From: Arcobacteraceae bacterium
GTDB lineage: Bacteria; Campylobacterota; Campylobacteria; Campylobacterales; Arcobacteraceae
Length of the DNA: 15,431 nucleotides
Assembly (NCBI GenBank): GCA_023229945.1
Contig: JALNYH010000034.1
Span: forward strand, 1-15,431
Reading direction: 5' to 3'
Shown: piece after piece, positions 1 to 6,667 of the stretch
Position numbering within the stretch: position 1 is the first letter of the stretch
Layout: each line of letters starts with the position of its first letter
The notes under the pieces: model-generated
Seen by the model: only the letters and a program-made list of their open reading frames with translations
Database searches by the model: none
Told to the model about the DNA's origin: nothing
Made by a program: the position numbers and the translations under genes

Positions 1-1304
1 GTAGAATTCAAAAAAACTTTAACAGATAGTTTAGAAAAGGAGGTTGTAGCTTTTTGAACTACCATGAGGGTGGTTTGATATATATTGGTGTGGATGTAAA
101 TGGTATCGTAGTGGGATGTGAAAATCCAGATGAATATCAGCTTAAAATAAAAGATAGACTAAAACATAATATTTCTCCATCATGCTTAGGACTATTTGAA
201 GTTATCTTGGAAATTATAGAAAACAAATATGTTATAAAAATAATAGTTGCAAGTGGTAGAGAAACTCCTTATTATATCAGAAAAAATGGTATGTCAGAAA
301 AAGGTTGCTATATCCGTATAGGAAGTAGTAGTGAACCTATGAGTCAAGCCATGATAGAAGATTTATTTGCCAGAAGAGTTAGAAATTCACTTAGCAAAAT
401 CAAATCACATCGTCAAGATTTGACATTTGAACAACTTAAAATCTACTATGAAGAAAAAGGCTTAAAACTAAATGATAAGTTTGCTTCCAACTTGGAACTT
501 TTGACCGAAGATGGACATTATAACTATGTAGCATATTTACTTGCTGATACAAATGGAACATCTATAAAAGTGGCAAAATATTCTGGTAAAAACAAAATAG
601 ACTTGATAGAAAACAATGAGTATGGGTATTGTTCACTCATCAAGGCTACCCATAAAGTTTTGGATAAATTAGATATAGAAAACAAAACAGCTGCACAGAT
701 AACTCATAAAACTAGAGTAGAAACACCTTTGTGGAATAAAGTGGCTCTTAGAGAAGCTGTTATAAATGCAATAGTTCACAATGATTACACTACAGAATTA
801 CCACCTGTCTTTGAGATATACAGTGACAGAATAGAGATAACTTCAAGTGGTGGTATTTCAACTATTAAAAATCTTGAAGATTTTTTTGCAGGATATTCAA
901 AACCTATAAACCGAGAACTAATGAGAGTATTTAAAGATGTTGAGTTAGTGGAGCATCTAGGCTCTGGACTAGGTAGAATATTAGAAGTTTATGGAAAAGA
1001 TAGTTTTGAAATTAGTCAAAACTTTATGAGAAATATTTTTTATTCTAGTGAAAAAATATTTGAAGCTAAAGCTACTGACCAAGCTACTGACCAAGCTACT
1101 GACCAAGCTACTGACCAAGCTATATTAGAATTTTGCAAAGAACCAAAGACAACGAAAGAAATTATGGACTTTGTTGGAATGAAACATAAAACATATTTTA
1201 GGCAGAATGTTTTAAGTCCATTGTTTGAACAAGGACTTTTGGAACTCACTATACCAGATAAACCAAAAAGCCCAAATCAAAAATATAAAACAAAGGTCAA
1301 ATAA
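1..1304 (+). pseudogene. AlbA_2/Schlafen-HATPase_c_4 regulator, 5' partial and apparently frameshifted
   Basis: Frame 1 of the left edge (1-54) reads a typical AlbA_2 start (EFKKTLTDSLEKEVVAF) and hits TGA at 55-57. Its direct continuation (NYHEGGLIYIGVDVNG) lies in the -1 frame and runs to the TAA at 1304. The break falls in a run of five Ts (51-55); six would restore one frame. Numbering from the TTG at 54, the AlbA_2 domain covers residues 1 to about 110 (RIGSSS at 88), and a RecG-like HATPase_c_4 region covers about 230-325, with an N-box-like E234/N238 and a GSGLG loop at 303-307. A TDQA linker spans 340-355 and a winged helix about 357-416. Proteins of this class are often called RecG-like or putative transcriptional regulators but have no helicase motor; their role is poorly known. 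The T loss could be real decay, rare slippage or a sequencing error. Family assignment is firm; functional state is uncertain. Confidence 0.75.
1071..1118 (+). repeat. Four perfect in-frame 12-bp repeats encoding (ATDQ)n
   Basis: The unit GCTACTGACCAA occurs four times without a mismatch, followed by a partial GCT. It encodes A-T-D-Q between the ATPase-like domain and the C-terminal winged helix of the regulator. Because 12 is a multiple of three, gain or loss of a unit would change linker length without breaking the frame. The identical codons point to recent slippage-type expansion. Confidence 0.93.
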
Positions 1305-1306
1305 TC

Positions 1307-1375
1307 GTAAAACTATTAATCACAGGCTCAAGTGGCTTTGCAGGAAGCAAAATAATTTTGAATGTTAAATGTTGA
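1307..1375 (+). pseudogene. Remnant of an NAD-dependent sugar epimerase/dehydratase (N-terminus only)
   Basis: Translation from 1307 gives VKLLITGSSGFAGSKIIL, the first beta strand and GxxGxxG dinucleotide loop of an extended short-chain dehydrogenase (GalE/WbpV-like). After about 18 codons it enters AATTTTG/AATGTTR heptamers and stops at TGA 1373-1375. No ATG and no ribosome binding site precede it; the upstream regulator ends only 2 nt before. It looks like the 5' end of a gene lost by a rearrangement. The intact WbpL/WbpM-like pair about 1 kb downstream makes a glycan-biosynthesis origin plausible, since such epimerases often sit beside those genes. The motif is clear but short, so the exact family is not certain. 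Confidence 0.65.
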
Positions 1376-1378
1376 ATG
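1354..1378 (+). repeat. Heptamer array AATTTTG-AATGTTA-AATGTTG-AATG at the epimerase break
   Basis: Three complete 7-bp units and a partial one follow one another exactly where epimerase similarity ends. The same units occur on the opposite strand inside cysQ (13045-13079), so this is a dispersed family, not a chance AT-rich run. Confidence 0.65.
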
Positions 1379-1451
1379 GAGGACTATTATATCAATAGTT
1401 TTTGAGATTTATGAAAATCTGGTTTAGTTGGCTAAGTTTTGAGTTTATAAG

Positions 1452-1518
1452 GGAACACCAGATTTATCTGGTAATCTTTAGGATAAGCCCAGTTAAAAAT
1501 GGGGTTTCGTAAGACAAG
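1452..1518 (+). repeat. Palindromic dispersed element, copy 1 (degenerate)
   Basis: It opens with GGAACACC, contains a hairpin CCAGAT-TT-ATCTGG (1458-1471), then a decayed second hairpin (CCAGTT...ATGGGGTTTC), and ends with GTAAGACAAG. The order and motifs match the copies at 2229, 5124 and 6662. It lies about 150 nt after the regulator and just before the toxin promoter. It could also act as a terminator or RNA-stabilising fold. Confidence 0.7.
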
Positions 1519-1523
1519 TTTAG

Positions 1524-1564
1524 ATTTGGTTTGATTTTAAAACTTAAGTATTTTGTTGTATAAT
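1524..1564 (+). promoter_or_regulatory. Promoter for the PemK-like toxin
   Basis: A perfect TATAAT lies at 1559-1564. There is no good -35 hexamer at standard distance, but the upstream stretch is T-rich, as is usual in Campylobacterota. The segment is nearly duplicated before wbpL (2323-2362), sharing ATTTGGTTTGATTTTAA and TTAAGTATTTT. Transcription would start near 1571, giving a leader of about 137 nt. Confidence 0.6.
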
Positions 1565-1589
1565 TTTATAAATTATGATTTGTTAGTGT

Positions 1590-1707
1590 AAAGCTAAAAT
1601 AAGTAGCTAATAAAAACCCCAAGCATAACTTTGTTTCAAATAAAGACTTACTGGGGGATTAGGTTAGCATTATAGCGAAAATAGTATAAAAATTAAGTGG
1701 GTAGTGT
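1590..1707 (+). promoter_or_regulatory. Candidate structured 5' leader of the toxin mRNA
   Basis: Nested complementary blocks enclose one arm: GCTAA 1606-1610 with TTAGC 1664-1668, CCCC 1617-1620 with the G run 1653-1657, AAG 1621-1623 with CTT 1647-1649, and CTTT 1629-1632 with AAAG 1642-1645. A competing hairpin AGCTA/TAGCT (1592-1608) shares bases with the outer stem, which would permit a switch. The G and C runs stand out in very AT-rich DNA. There is no antitoxin gene upstream and only a weak ribosome binding site before the toxin ATG, so control through this leader is plausible. Structured RNA motifs upstream of pemK genes have been reported in other bacteria; I cannot say whether this belongs to one. 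Confidence 0.45.
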
Positions 1708-2139
1708 ATGAGAGATAAAGATTTCAGTAGTTGGAATAATATAAAAGAACAACTACATAATGATAAAATAAACTTTCGCTTTAGAGAAAGAGATATATTT
1801 TTTATGTATGTTGGTGCTAACATTGGTTTTGAGCAAGATGGAGGCAAAGATTTTTTACGACCTGTTTTAGTGTACAGAAAATTCAATAAACATGTTTTTT
1901 TAGGTATTCCTCTTACTTCACAAGTAAAATTTGATAAATTTCATTATAATTTTGAATATAAAGATAATACTAGAAGTTTTGCGATACTTTCTCAATTAAG
2001 ATTGTTTGATATCAAAAGAGCTAAGTTTAGAGATGGTCAGATATCAAAGGAAAACTTTTTTGAACTTCAAAATGAATTGTTAAGACTGATTGTTACCCCT
2101 TTGGAAGATCCAAAGGGTGCGCACGAAGGCGATTTGTAG
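1708..2139 (+). CDS. PemK/MazF-family toxin (predicted mRNA interferase)
   Basis: The 143-residue protein shows the PemK/MazF fold signature: VGANIGFEQDG at 35-45, FLRPVLVYRKF at 49-59 with the conserved R51-P52, FLGIPLTS at 64-71 with T70-S71, and the SQLRLFDIKR strand at 95-104. Members of this family are ribosome-dependent or free endoribonucleases that cut mRNA. The N-terminal W-N-x-x-K segment (9-13) is typical of a PemK subgroup. The ATG at 1708 is chosen because the frame has a stop just upstream (TAG 1702-1704). The ribosome binding site is poor. No partner antitoxin is visible on either side; the gene stands alone with its own promoter and long leader, between copies 1 and 2 of the palindromic element. 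An orphan toxin, an unlinked antitoxin or RNA-based control are all possible. Family confidence is high, activity unproven. Confidence 0.85.
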   Translation: MRDKDFSSWNNIKEQLHNDKINFRFRERDIFFMYVGANIGFEQDGGKDFLRPVLVYRKFNKHVFLGIPLTSQVKFDKFHYNFEYKDNTRSFAILSQLRLFDIKRAKFRDGQISKENFFELQNELLRLIVTPLEDPKGAHEGDL

Positions 2140-2279
2140 TGACATTGTATCAAATAATTAAAAAGAAGTCAAGTAAATGTATTAGTCCACAACATATGGC
2201 ACTGAGGATTATTTTCAATAAGCAATATGGAACGCCAGTCTTTCTCACAGAGAGTGCAAGCACAAGACTGGTTTTCTAA
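2139..2279 (+). other. Short unassigned open frame after the toxin, running into repeat copy 2
   Basis: A frame shifted from the toxin gene is open for 46 codons from the GTG that shares its G with the toxin stop codon. It reads TLYQIIKKK, then SPQHMALRIIF, then enters the palindromic element and stops inside it at 2277-2279. I recognise no family and see no clear ribosome binding site. It may be a gene remnant or a chance frame. It covers most of the 190-nt gap between the toxin and the wbpL promoter. Confidence 0.2.
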
Positions 2280-2316
2280 GACAAGTCCAGTCAGAGACTG
2301 GGGTTCCATAAGACAA
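2229..2316 (+). repeat. Palindromic dispersed element, copy 2 (fullest copy)
   Basis: Outer ends GGAACGCCAG (2229-2238) and CTGGGGTTCC (2298-2307) are inverted repeats with one mismatch. Inside are two hairpins: CCAGTC/GACTGG enclosing a CTC-ACA-GAG fold (2235-2271), and the perfect CCAGTC-AGA-GACTGG (2287-2301). TAAGACAA occurs before the second hairpin (2277) and again after the element (2309), 32 bp apart. It lies between the toxin and the wbpL promoter, in the same orientation as the other copies. Confidence 0.82.
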
Positions 2317-2322
2317 ACACAT

Positions 2323-2362
2323 ATTTGGTTTGATTTTAATATTAAGTATTTTATGCTATAAT
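2323..2362 (+). promoter_or_regulatory. Promoter of the wbpL-wbpM pair
   Basis: An extended -10 box TGCTATAAT lies at 2354-2362 with perfect TATAAT at 2357-2362, preceded by T-rich DNA. Transcription would start near 2369, about 48 nt before the chosen wbpL ATG. The segment is a near copy of the toxin promoter at 1524-1564. Confidence 0.65.
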
Positions 2363-2416
2363 CTTCAGATTATTATTTATTGGTATTATATAAGAAAAAG
2401 GAAAAAAGTCAATTTA

Positions 2417-3379
2417 ATGATTTATATAATTTTATTTTTATTATCTTTTACATTTACATATCTTATAAAAAACTTTTACATCAAAAAATCACTTGTAGCA
2501 CAAGTAAATGAGCGAAGCTCTCATACTGTTCCTACTCCTCATGGTGGAGGTATCGCTATAGCTGTGACTTGGTTTATGGGGCTTGTGTATTTGTATTTTA
2601 CTGATAGCATAGACACTACGCTTTTTTATGCATTTATGGCTGGTGTATTTATCTCTATTGTTAGCTTTTTTGATGATTTGTATGAGCTTAGCCCAAAGAT
2701 AAGACTTATGGTTCAGTCTGTAGTAGCAATTGTAGGCTTGATGGTTATCGGTGGGCTTGGAAGTATTGATTTTGGGTTATTTACTATAGAAAATCAGTTG
2801 TTTACCAATCTTTTTGCTTTTTTGCTAATAGTTTGGTATATAAATCTGACCAATTTCATAGATGGAATAAACGGTTATGTAGGTAGTATGTTTGTATTCT
2901 TGGGTCTTGCTGGTCTAATTCTTTTTGGAGATTCTTTTTTTGGAGTTTTGGCTACTTGCGTTGCTGGGTTTTTGTATTGGAACTGGAATAAAGCGAAGAT
3001 TTTTATGGGAGATGTTGGTAGTACACTTCTTGGGTACAATATAGCTATTATTACCATCTATTTTGCAAATACTGAGTCATCAAATCTTTGGATTTGGATA
3101 GTGTTGTTTGGGTTGTTTTGGTTTGATGCTACTGTGACTTTGATAAGAAGAAAGCTTAATGGCGAGAGATTATCCCAAGCCCACAAAAAACACGCTTATC
3201 AAAGACTTACCCAATCTGGCTGGAGTCATTATAAAGTTACGAATTATTCTATTGTTTTAAATATATCTCTTTTTGTGATAGTTTATTTTGTATCAAATGT
3301 ATTTATAGCTTTTTTTATTGCAATTATGGTATTATCACTTAATATGAAATATGTAGATGCTCAAAAAAGGTTTGAATAG
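2417..3379 (+). CDS. wbpL: WbpL/WecA/MraY-family polyprenyl-phosphate sugar-1-phosphate transferase
   Basis: A 320-residue multi-pass membrane protein, usual for the family. It moves a HexNAc-1-phosphate from UDP-sugar onto undecaprenyl phosphate, the first membrane step of O-antigen or related glycan synthesis. Family motifs in order: VNERSSHTVPTPHGGG (34-49); the Mg2+-binding DDLYELSP (86-93); NFIDGING (146-153) with D149; FMGDVGS with D199; and the cytoplasmic loop HAYQRL (259-264). The reading frame extends upstream to 2330, but those codons cover the promoter, so ATG 2417 is chosen; AAGGAA lies about 14 nt before it, somewhat far. Its stop overlaps the next start by one base (TAGTG), so the two genes are translationally coupled. 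MraY itself is excluded by the WbpL-type loop and the context. The sugar substrate cannot be read from sequence. Confidence 0.88.
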   Translation: MIYIILFLLSFTFTYLIKNFYIKKSLVAQVNERSSHTVPTPHGGGIAIAVTWFMGLVYLYFTDSIDTTLFYAFMAGVFISIVSFFDDLYELSPKIRLMVQSVVAIVGLMVIGGLGSIDFGLFTIENQLFTNLFAFLLIVWYINLTNFIDGINGYVGSMFVFLGLAGLILFGDSFFGVLATCVAGFLYWNWNKAKIFMGDVGSTLLGYNIAIITIYFANTESSNLWIWIVLFGLFWFDATVTLIRRKLNGERLSQAHKKHAYQRLTQSGWSHYKVTNYSIVLNISLFVIVYFVSNVFIAFFIAIMVLSLNMKYVDAQKRFE

Positions 3380-5115
3380 TGTTTTTTATAGATAAAAGAA
3401 TATTAAATTTTTTAGTTATTTTGTTTTTAACATTTGTTACATTTTGGTGGACTTTTCTTATCTTCAAAAAACCTTTTATGATAGAGATAGTGATGTTTAT
3501 TGTAGGTGTTAGGATGTTATCATCTATCATTATATTGAAAGACTACTCACTTTCTTGGTCCAAGGCTACTCAGAGGACATTTTTGATAAAAGCCATAGTT
3601 TATATTGTAGCTTTTTGTATATATGTACCATTTTTATATACTAAAATACCTTTGGCTCTTTTGGCATCTGAATTGTTTTTGTATCTTTTTAGTATCAATT
3701 TTGCTATGTATTCTTATCATTATATTATCAATAGATCAAGAGTTTCTAAGACAAAATCTGTGGTTATCTATGGTGCTGGCAAGGCTGGTATAAAGCTTGA
3801 AGAAGAGTTTAGAAATAGTGAATATAAGGTGGTTTATTTTGTAGATGATGATAAAATATTACAAAAACGCTCTATCGATAGTGTAAAGATTTTATCAAAA
3901 GATGAACTCAAAGAAGTTATTTCAAAAAATGGTAAATTGGATTTACTTGTAGTTGCTATGCCTTCAGCTTCGACTGATAGAATAAAATATATATATGATA
4001 ACCTAAATCCATATTTTAAAACAATAAAGATTTTACCTTCTTTTAGAGAGATATTGAGAGATAAAGACTTTTCTATACAGCTTAAAGATATAAGTGTAGA
4101 AGATTTACTAGCTCGCCACCCAAAAGATTTGGATAAACAACTGATTCAAAACTTCATAAAAGACAAAAAAGTACTTATCACAGGAGCTGGTGGAAGTATA
4201 GGAAGTGAGATATCAAGACAGTGTGCTATATTTGGAGCAAAACAGCTGATATTACTAGATCACAGTGAATACAACTTGTATGCAATAAGTGAAGAGCTTT
4301 GTAAATATAAGCCAGTTCATATCATGCAATCAGTGATAAATAAAGAACTACTTGATCGAACTTTCGAAAAGTACAAGCCTGATATTGTAATACACGCTGC
4401 AGCTTACAAACATGTACCTTTGGTGGAAGAAAATATAACTGAAGCTATCATCAACAACATCATAGGTACAAAAAATACAATAGATTGTGCTATAAAACAC
4501 GATGTCAAAAAATTTGTTCTTATTTCTACAGATAAAGCAGTCAGACCAACAAATGTGATGGGTACAACAAAACGAATTTGCGAACTATATGCACAAAATA
4601 TCAATACACCAGAAAATACCGAGATAGTAGCAGTAAGGTTTGGAAATGTTCTTGGAAGTAGTGGGAGTGTAATACCAAAATTCAAAACTCAAATTGCAAA
4701 TGGTGGACCAATAACAGTCACACACCCAGATATCACAAGATACTTTATGCTTATCCCAGAAGCTTGTGAGCTAGTACTTCAAGCTGCAAGTTTGGGCAAA
4801 GGTGGAGAGATATTTATCCTTGATATGGGAGAACCTATCAAAATAGTAGATTTAGCACAAAAAATGATAGATTTAAGTGGAAAAGAAAATATAAAAATAG
4901 AATTCACAGGACTAAGAACTGGAGAAAAACTATATGAAGAGCTACTGATAGATGATAGCGAAGCAAAAACAGACTACGAGTCTATCACGGTCGCTGGAAT
5001 GACACATTATGATATAGCCAAACTAAACCATGATATATTTGAGCTTATCAACTGCGAGGATAAATTGGAAAAACTCAAAGAAATAGTACCTGAGTTTAAT
5101 CATCATTTGAATTAG
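3379..5115 (+). CDS. wbpM: WbpM/PglF-family UDP-N-acetylhexosamine 4,6-dehydratase, membrane-bound
   Basis: 578 residues, the full length of long FlaA1-like dehydratases. The N-terminus (about 8-110) holds four membrane segments. A first Rossmann-like domain starts at YGAGKAG (131-137) and the catalytic SDR domain at TGAGGSIG (268-275). The active site has the family form STDKAVRPTNVMG: T384, D385, K386, M394 in place of the usual SDR tyrosine, and K398. These enzymes convert UDP-GlcNAc to the 4-keto-6-deoxy sugar, the entry to QuiNAc, FucNAc, bacillosamine and similar residues. It starts with GTG inside the wbpL stop context. No aminotransferase, acetyltransferase or later glycosyltransferase follows, so the rest of the pathway must be elsewhere, perhaps left of the window or in the lost epimerase. 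PglF and WbpM cannot be separated here, though the WbpL partner favours WbpM. Confidence 0.92.
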   Translation: MFFIDKRILNFLVILFLTFVTFWWTFLIFKKPFMIEIVMFIVGVRMLSSIIILKDYSLSWSKATQRTFLIKAIVYIVAFCIYVPFLYTKIPLALLASELFLYLFSINFAMYSYHYIINRSRVSKTKSVVIYGAGKAGIKLEEEFRNSEYKVVYFVDDDKILQKRSIDSVKILSKDELKEVISKNGKLDLLVVAMPSASTDRIKYIYDNLNPYFKTIKILPSFREILRDKDFSIQLKDISVEDLLARHPKDLDKQLIQNFIKDKKVLITGAGGSIGSEISRQCAIFGAKQLILLDHSEYNLYAISEELCKYKPVHIMQSVINKELLDRTFEKYKPDIVIHAAAYKHVPLVEENITEAIINNIIGTKNTIDCAIKHDVKKFVLISTDKAVRPTNVMGTTKRICELYAQNINTPENTEIVAVRFGNVLGSSGSVIPKFKTQIANGGPITVTHPDITRYFMLIPEACELVLQAASLGKGGEIFILDMGEPIKIVDLAQKMIDLSGKENIKIEFTGLRTGEKLYEELLIDDSEAKTDYESITVAGMTHYDIAKLNHDIFELINCEDKLEKLKEIVPEFNHHLN

Positions 5116-5123
5116 TCTTTATT

Positions 5124-5191
5124 GGAACGCCAGATTTCTCTGGTTTCTTTGAAGAAAAGCTAAGACAAGCCCAGTCAGAGACTGGGGTTCC
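5124..5191 (+). repeat. Palindromic dispersed element, copy 3
   Basis: It starts GGAACGCCAGAT 8 nt after the wbpM stop, with a short first hairpin (CCAGA...TCTGG). The second half, CTTTGAAG...TAAGACAAGC followed by CCAGTC-AGA-GACTGG and GGTTCC, is the same over 45 bp (5147-5191) as copy 4 at 6662-6706 except one base. It may also serve as the terminator of the wbpL-wbpM transcript. Confidence 0.82.
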
Positions 5192-5206
5192 AAAAAGGCA
5201 TATATG

Positions 5207-5268
5207 AATATGAAGTATAATTCTTATTTAAGCTTATTGGTACTATAATATGAAGTATAATTCATATT
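5207..5268 (+). promoter_or_regulatory. Duplicated operator and promoter region of hipBA
   Basis: The 17-mer AATATGAAGTATAATTC occurs at 5207-5223 and again at 5247-5263, exactly 40 bp apart. At the second site it extends to a perfect inverted repeat AATATGAA-6-TTCATATT (5247-5268). TATAAT boxes lie inside both copies (5216, 5256) and between them (5244), so a bound HipB would cover the promoter. This is the usual autorepression layout for toxin-antitoxin operons. AAGGA at 5274-5278 is the hipB ribosome binding site. Confidence 0.65.
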
Positions 5269-5283
5269 TTGTAAGGAAAAGTT

Positions 5284-5529
5284 ATGACTTTGGAACAACT
5301 TGGTAATGAAATAAAACTTTTGCGAAAAGAAAAAAAGTATTCTCAAGATGATATGGAACAATATAGTGGCATTACAAAACGCACTATATCAAAAATAGAA
5401 AATGGCTTTATAGATGAAGTTGGAATCAAAAAGGTTGATGTGATTTTGGATTTGTTGGGATATGAGCTAAGTATAAGACCAAAGGGTCGCCCAAAAACAT
5501 TAGAAGAACTACAAAATGAACAACGATAA
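5284..5529 (+). CDS. hipB: HipB-like antitoxin, XRE-family DNA-binding protein
   Basis: An 81-residue Cro/CI-type helix-turn-helix protein. The HTH spans about residues 4-60: LGNEIKLLRKEKKYSQDDM, then the recognition region YSGITKRTISKIENG. HipB proteins dimerise on operators in their own promoter and bind HipA, neutralising it and strengthening repression. The start is ATG with AAGGA 5 nt upstream. It overlaps hipA by 14 nt, typical of antitoxin-toxin coupling. The C-terminus (about 65-81: RPKGRPKTLEELQNEQR) is basic then acidic and short, possibly a flexible degradable tail. The duplicated upstream site is its probable target. Confidence 0.88.
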   Translation: MTLEQLGNEIKLLRKEKKYSQDDMEQYSGITKRTISKIENGFIDEVGIKKVDVILDLLGYELSIRPKGRPKTLEELQNEQR

Positions 5530-6667
5530 TATAAAAGTTTATACCAATAAAAGACATACTGGGAATCTTGTGTATGAAGAAGCCAAATATGTGTTCAATT
5601 ATATCCAAGATGCAAAAGATGTAGTAAGTCTCACTATGCCAATTAGAAATGCAAGTTGGGATAGTAAAAAATTACATCCTATTTTTCAAATGAATCTTCC
5701 TGAGGGTGCATTGAAAGATGCTATTAAAAACCACTTTGCAAAAATTCAAACTATGGATGATTTGAATTTATTAAGACTCATTGGTCCGTATATGTTGGGT
5801 CGTGTAAAATTTGATAAGATTATTGAATGCGATGATAAAATTAGTCTTGATGAGATTTTGAATTCCTCTAAACAAAATTTATTTGATGAATTGATGGATA
5901 AATTTGCTATTCGCTCAGGTATATCAGGAATACAACCAAAGCTTTTACTTCAAGCACACAACAAAACTACAATGAAATTTGAACACTACATAGTAAAATC
6001 TTGGGAATCAAACTATCCAAATCTTGGACTAAATGAATATTTTTGTATGAGAGCTATTCAAAATGCTGGACTTACAACCCCTGAGTTTTATATAAGTGAT
6101 GATTTGAGTATGTTTGTTATGAAAAGATTTGATGTCAAAGAAGATAATAGTTATTTTGGATTTGAAGATATGTGTGTACTTACTGCCCGTGGCACTGAGC
6201 AAAAATATGACGGTAGTTATGAAGAGTGTACTAGGGTAATCAAAGACATAATCCCACCTCAAAAAAGAAAAGATAGTCTAAAAATATTTTTCAAAGCTAT
6301 AATTATGAATCATTTGTTGCAAAATGGAGATGGACATCTCAAAAATTATGGTATTGTATATGAAAATGATTTTAATGATAGTTTGTTGGCTCCTATTTAT
6401 GATGTAATAACTACTACATTGTATATCAAAAACGATATACCAGCTCTAAAAATGGGAGATGATAAGCTATGGTGGAGTGAAAAAACATATAAGGCTTTCG
6501 CAAAACAAAGTTGTGGATTGTCAAACAAAGAATATCTGGAAATATTGGATGAATGTATCACATCTATTAAAACTACAAAAAAAGAGATAGAAGACTTTAG
6601 TATAAAAGATGATAAAATAAAAATATTTTTAGAAAATTTAGTCAACTGTTGGAAAGAGTCACTTTGA
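5516..6667 (+). CDS. hipA: HipA-like serine/threonine kinase toxin
   Basis: 383 residues. The N-terminal HipA domain spans about 5-105 (VYTNKRHTGNLVYEEA; FQMNLPEGALKDAI near 60-73). GISGIQPKLLL at 135-145 is the glycine-rich loop where E. coli HipA carries its regulatory serine. The kinase core has N270-G-D272-G-H-L-K-N277 (catalytic loop) and PIYD296 (metal-binding aspartate). In E. coli, HipA phosphorylates glutamyl-tRNA synthetase and stops growth; the target here is unknown. All catalytic residues I can place are present, so the kinase looks intact. Its TGA stop (6665-6667) lies within palindrome copy 4, so the last bases of the gene overlap the repeat. HipBST systems would need an extra small HipS protein, which is absent. 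Confidence 0.9.
   Translation: MNNDNIKVYTNKRHTGNLVYEEAKYVFNYIQDAKDVVSLTMPIRNASWDSKKLHPIFQMNLPEGALKDAIKNHFAKIQTMDDLNLLRLIGPYMLGRVKFDKIIECDDKISLDEILNSSKQNLFDELMDKFAIRSGISGIQPKLLLQAHNKTTMKFEHYIVKSWESNYPNLGLNEYFCMRAIQNAGLTTPEFYISDDLSMFVMKRFDVKEDNSYFGFEDMCVLTARGTEQKYDGSYEECTRVIKDIIPPQKRKDSLKIFFKAIIMNHLLQNGDGHLKNYGIVYENDFNDSLLAPIYDVITTTLYIKNDIPALKMGDDKLWWSEKTYKAFAKQSCGLSNKEYLEILDECITSIKTTKKEIEDFSIKDDKIKIFLENLVNCWKESL

Noticed and set aside
40..60. Programmed -1 frameshifting in the AlbA_2 regulator
   Set aside because: No heptameric X-XXY-YYZ slippery site in the zero frame (GCT TTT TGA) and no obvious downstream stem; a base loss in the T tract is simpler. Kept only as a minor alternative.
1040..1249. 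Minus-strand frame with repeated AWSV units
   Set aside because: It is only the reverse complement of the TDQA repeat inside the regulator gene; no start signal or family match.
1378..1405. Nine-codon frame MEDYYINSF as a small antitoxin or leader peptide
   Set aside because: Too short, no promoter just upstream, about 300 nt before the toxin gene and interrupted by the palindrome; nothing supports translation.
2330..2416. Upstream TTG start for the wbpL-like gene
   Set aside because: It would place the extended -10 box TGCTATAAT (2354-2362) inside the coding sequence; the family start fits ATG 2417.
5284..6667. HipBST three-gene system
   Set aside because: Only two genes are present and HipA has its own full-length N-terminal domain, so this is the two-component hipBA form.
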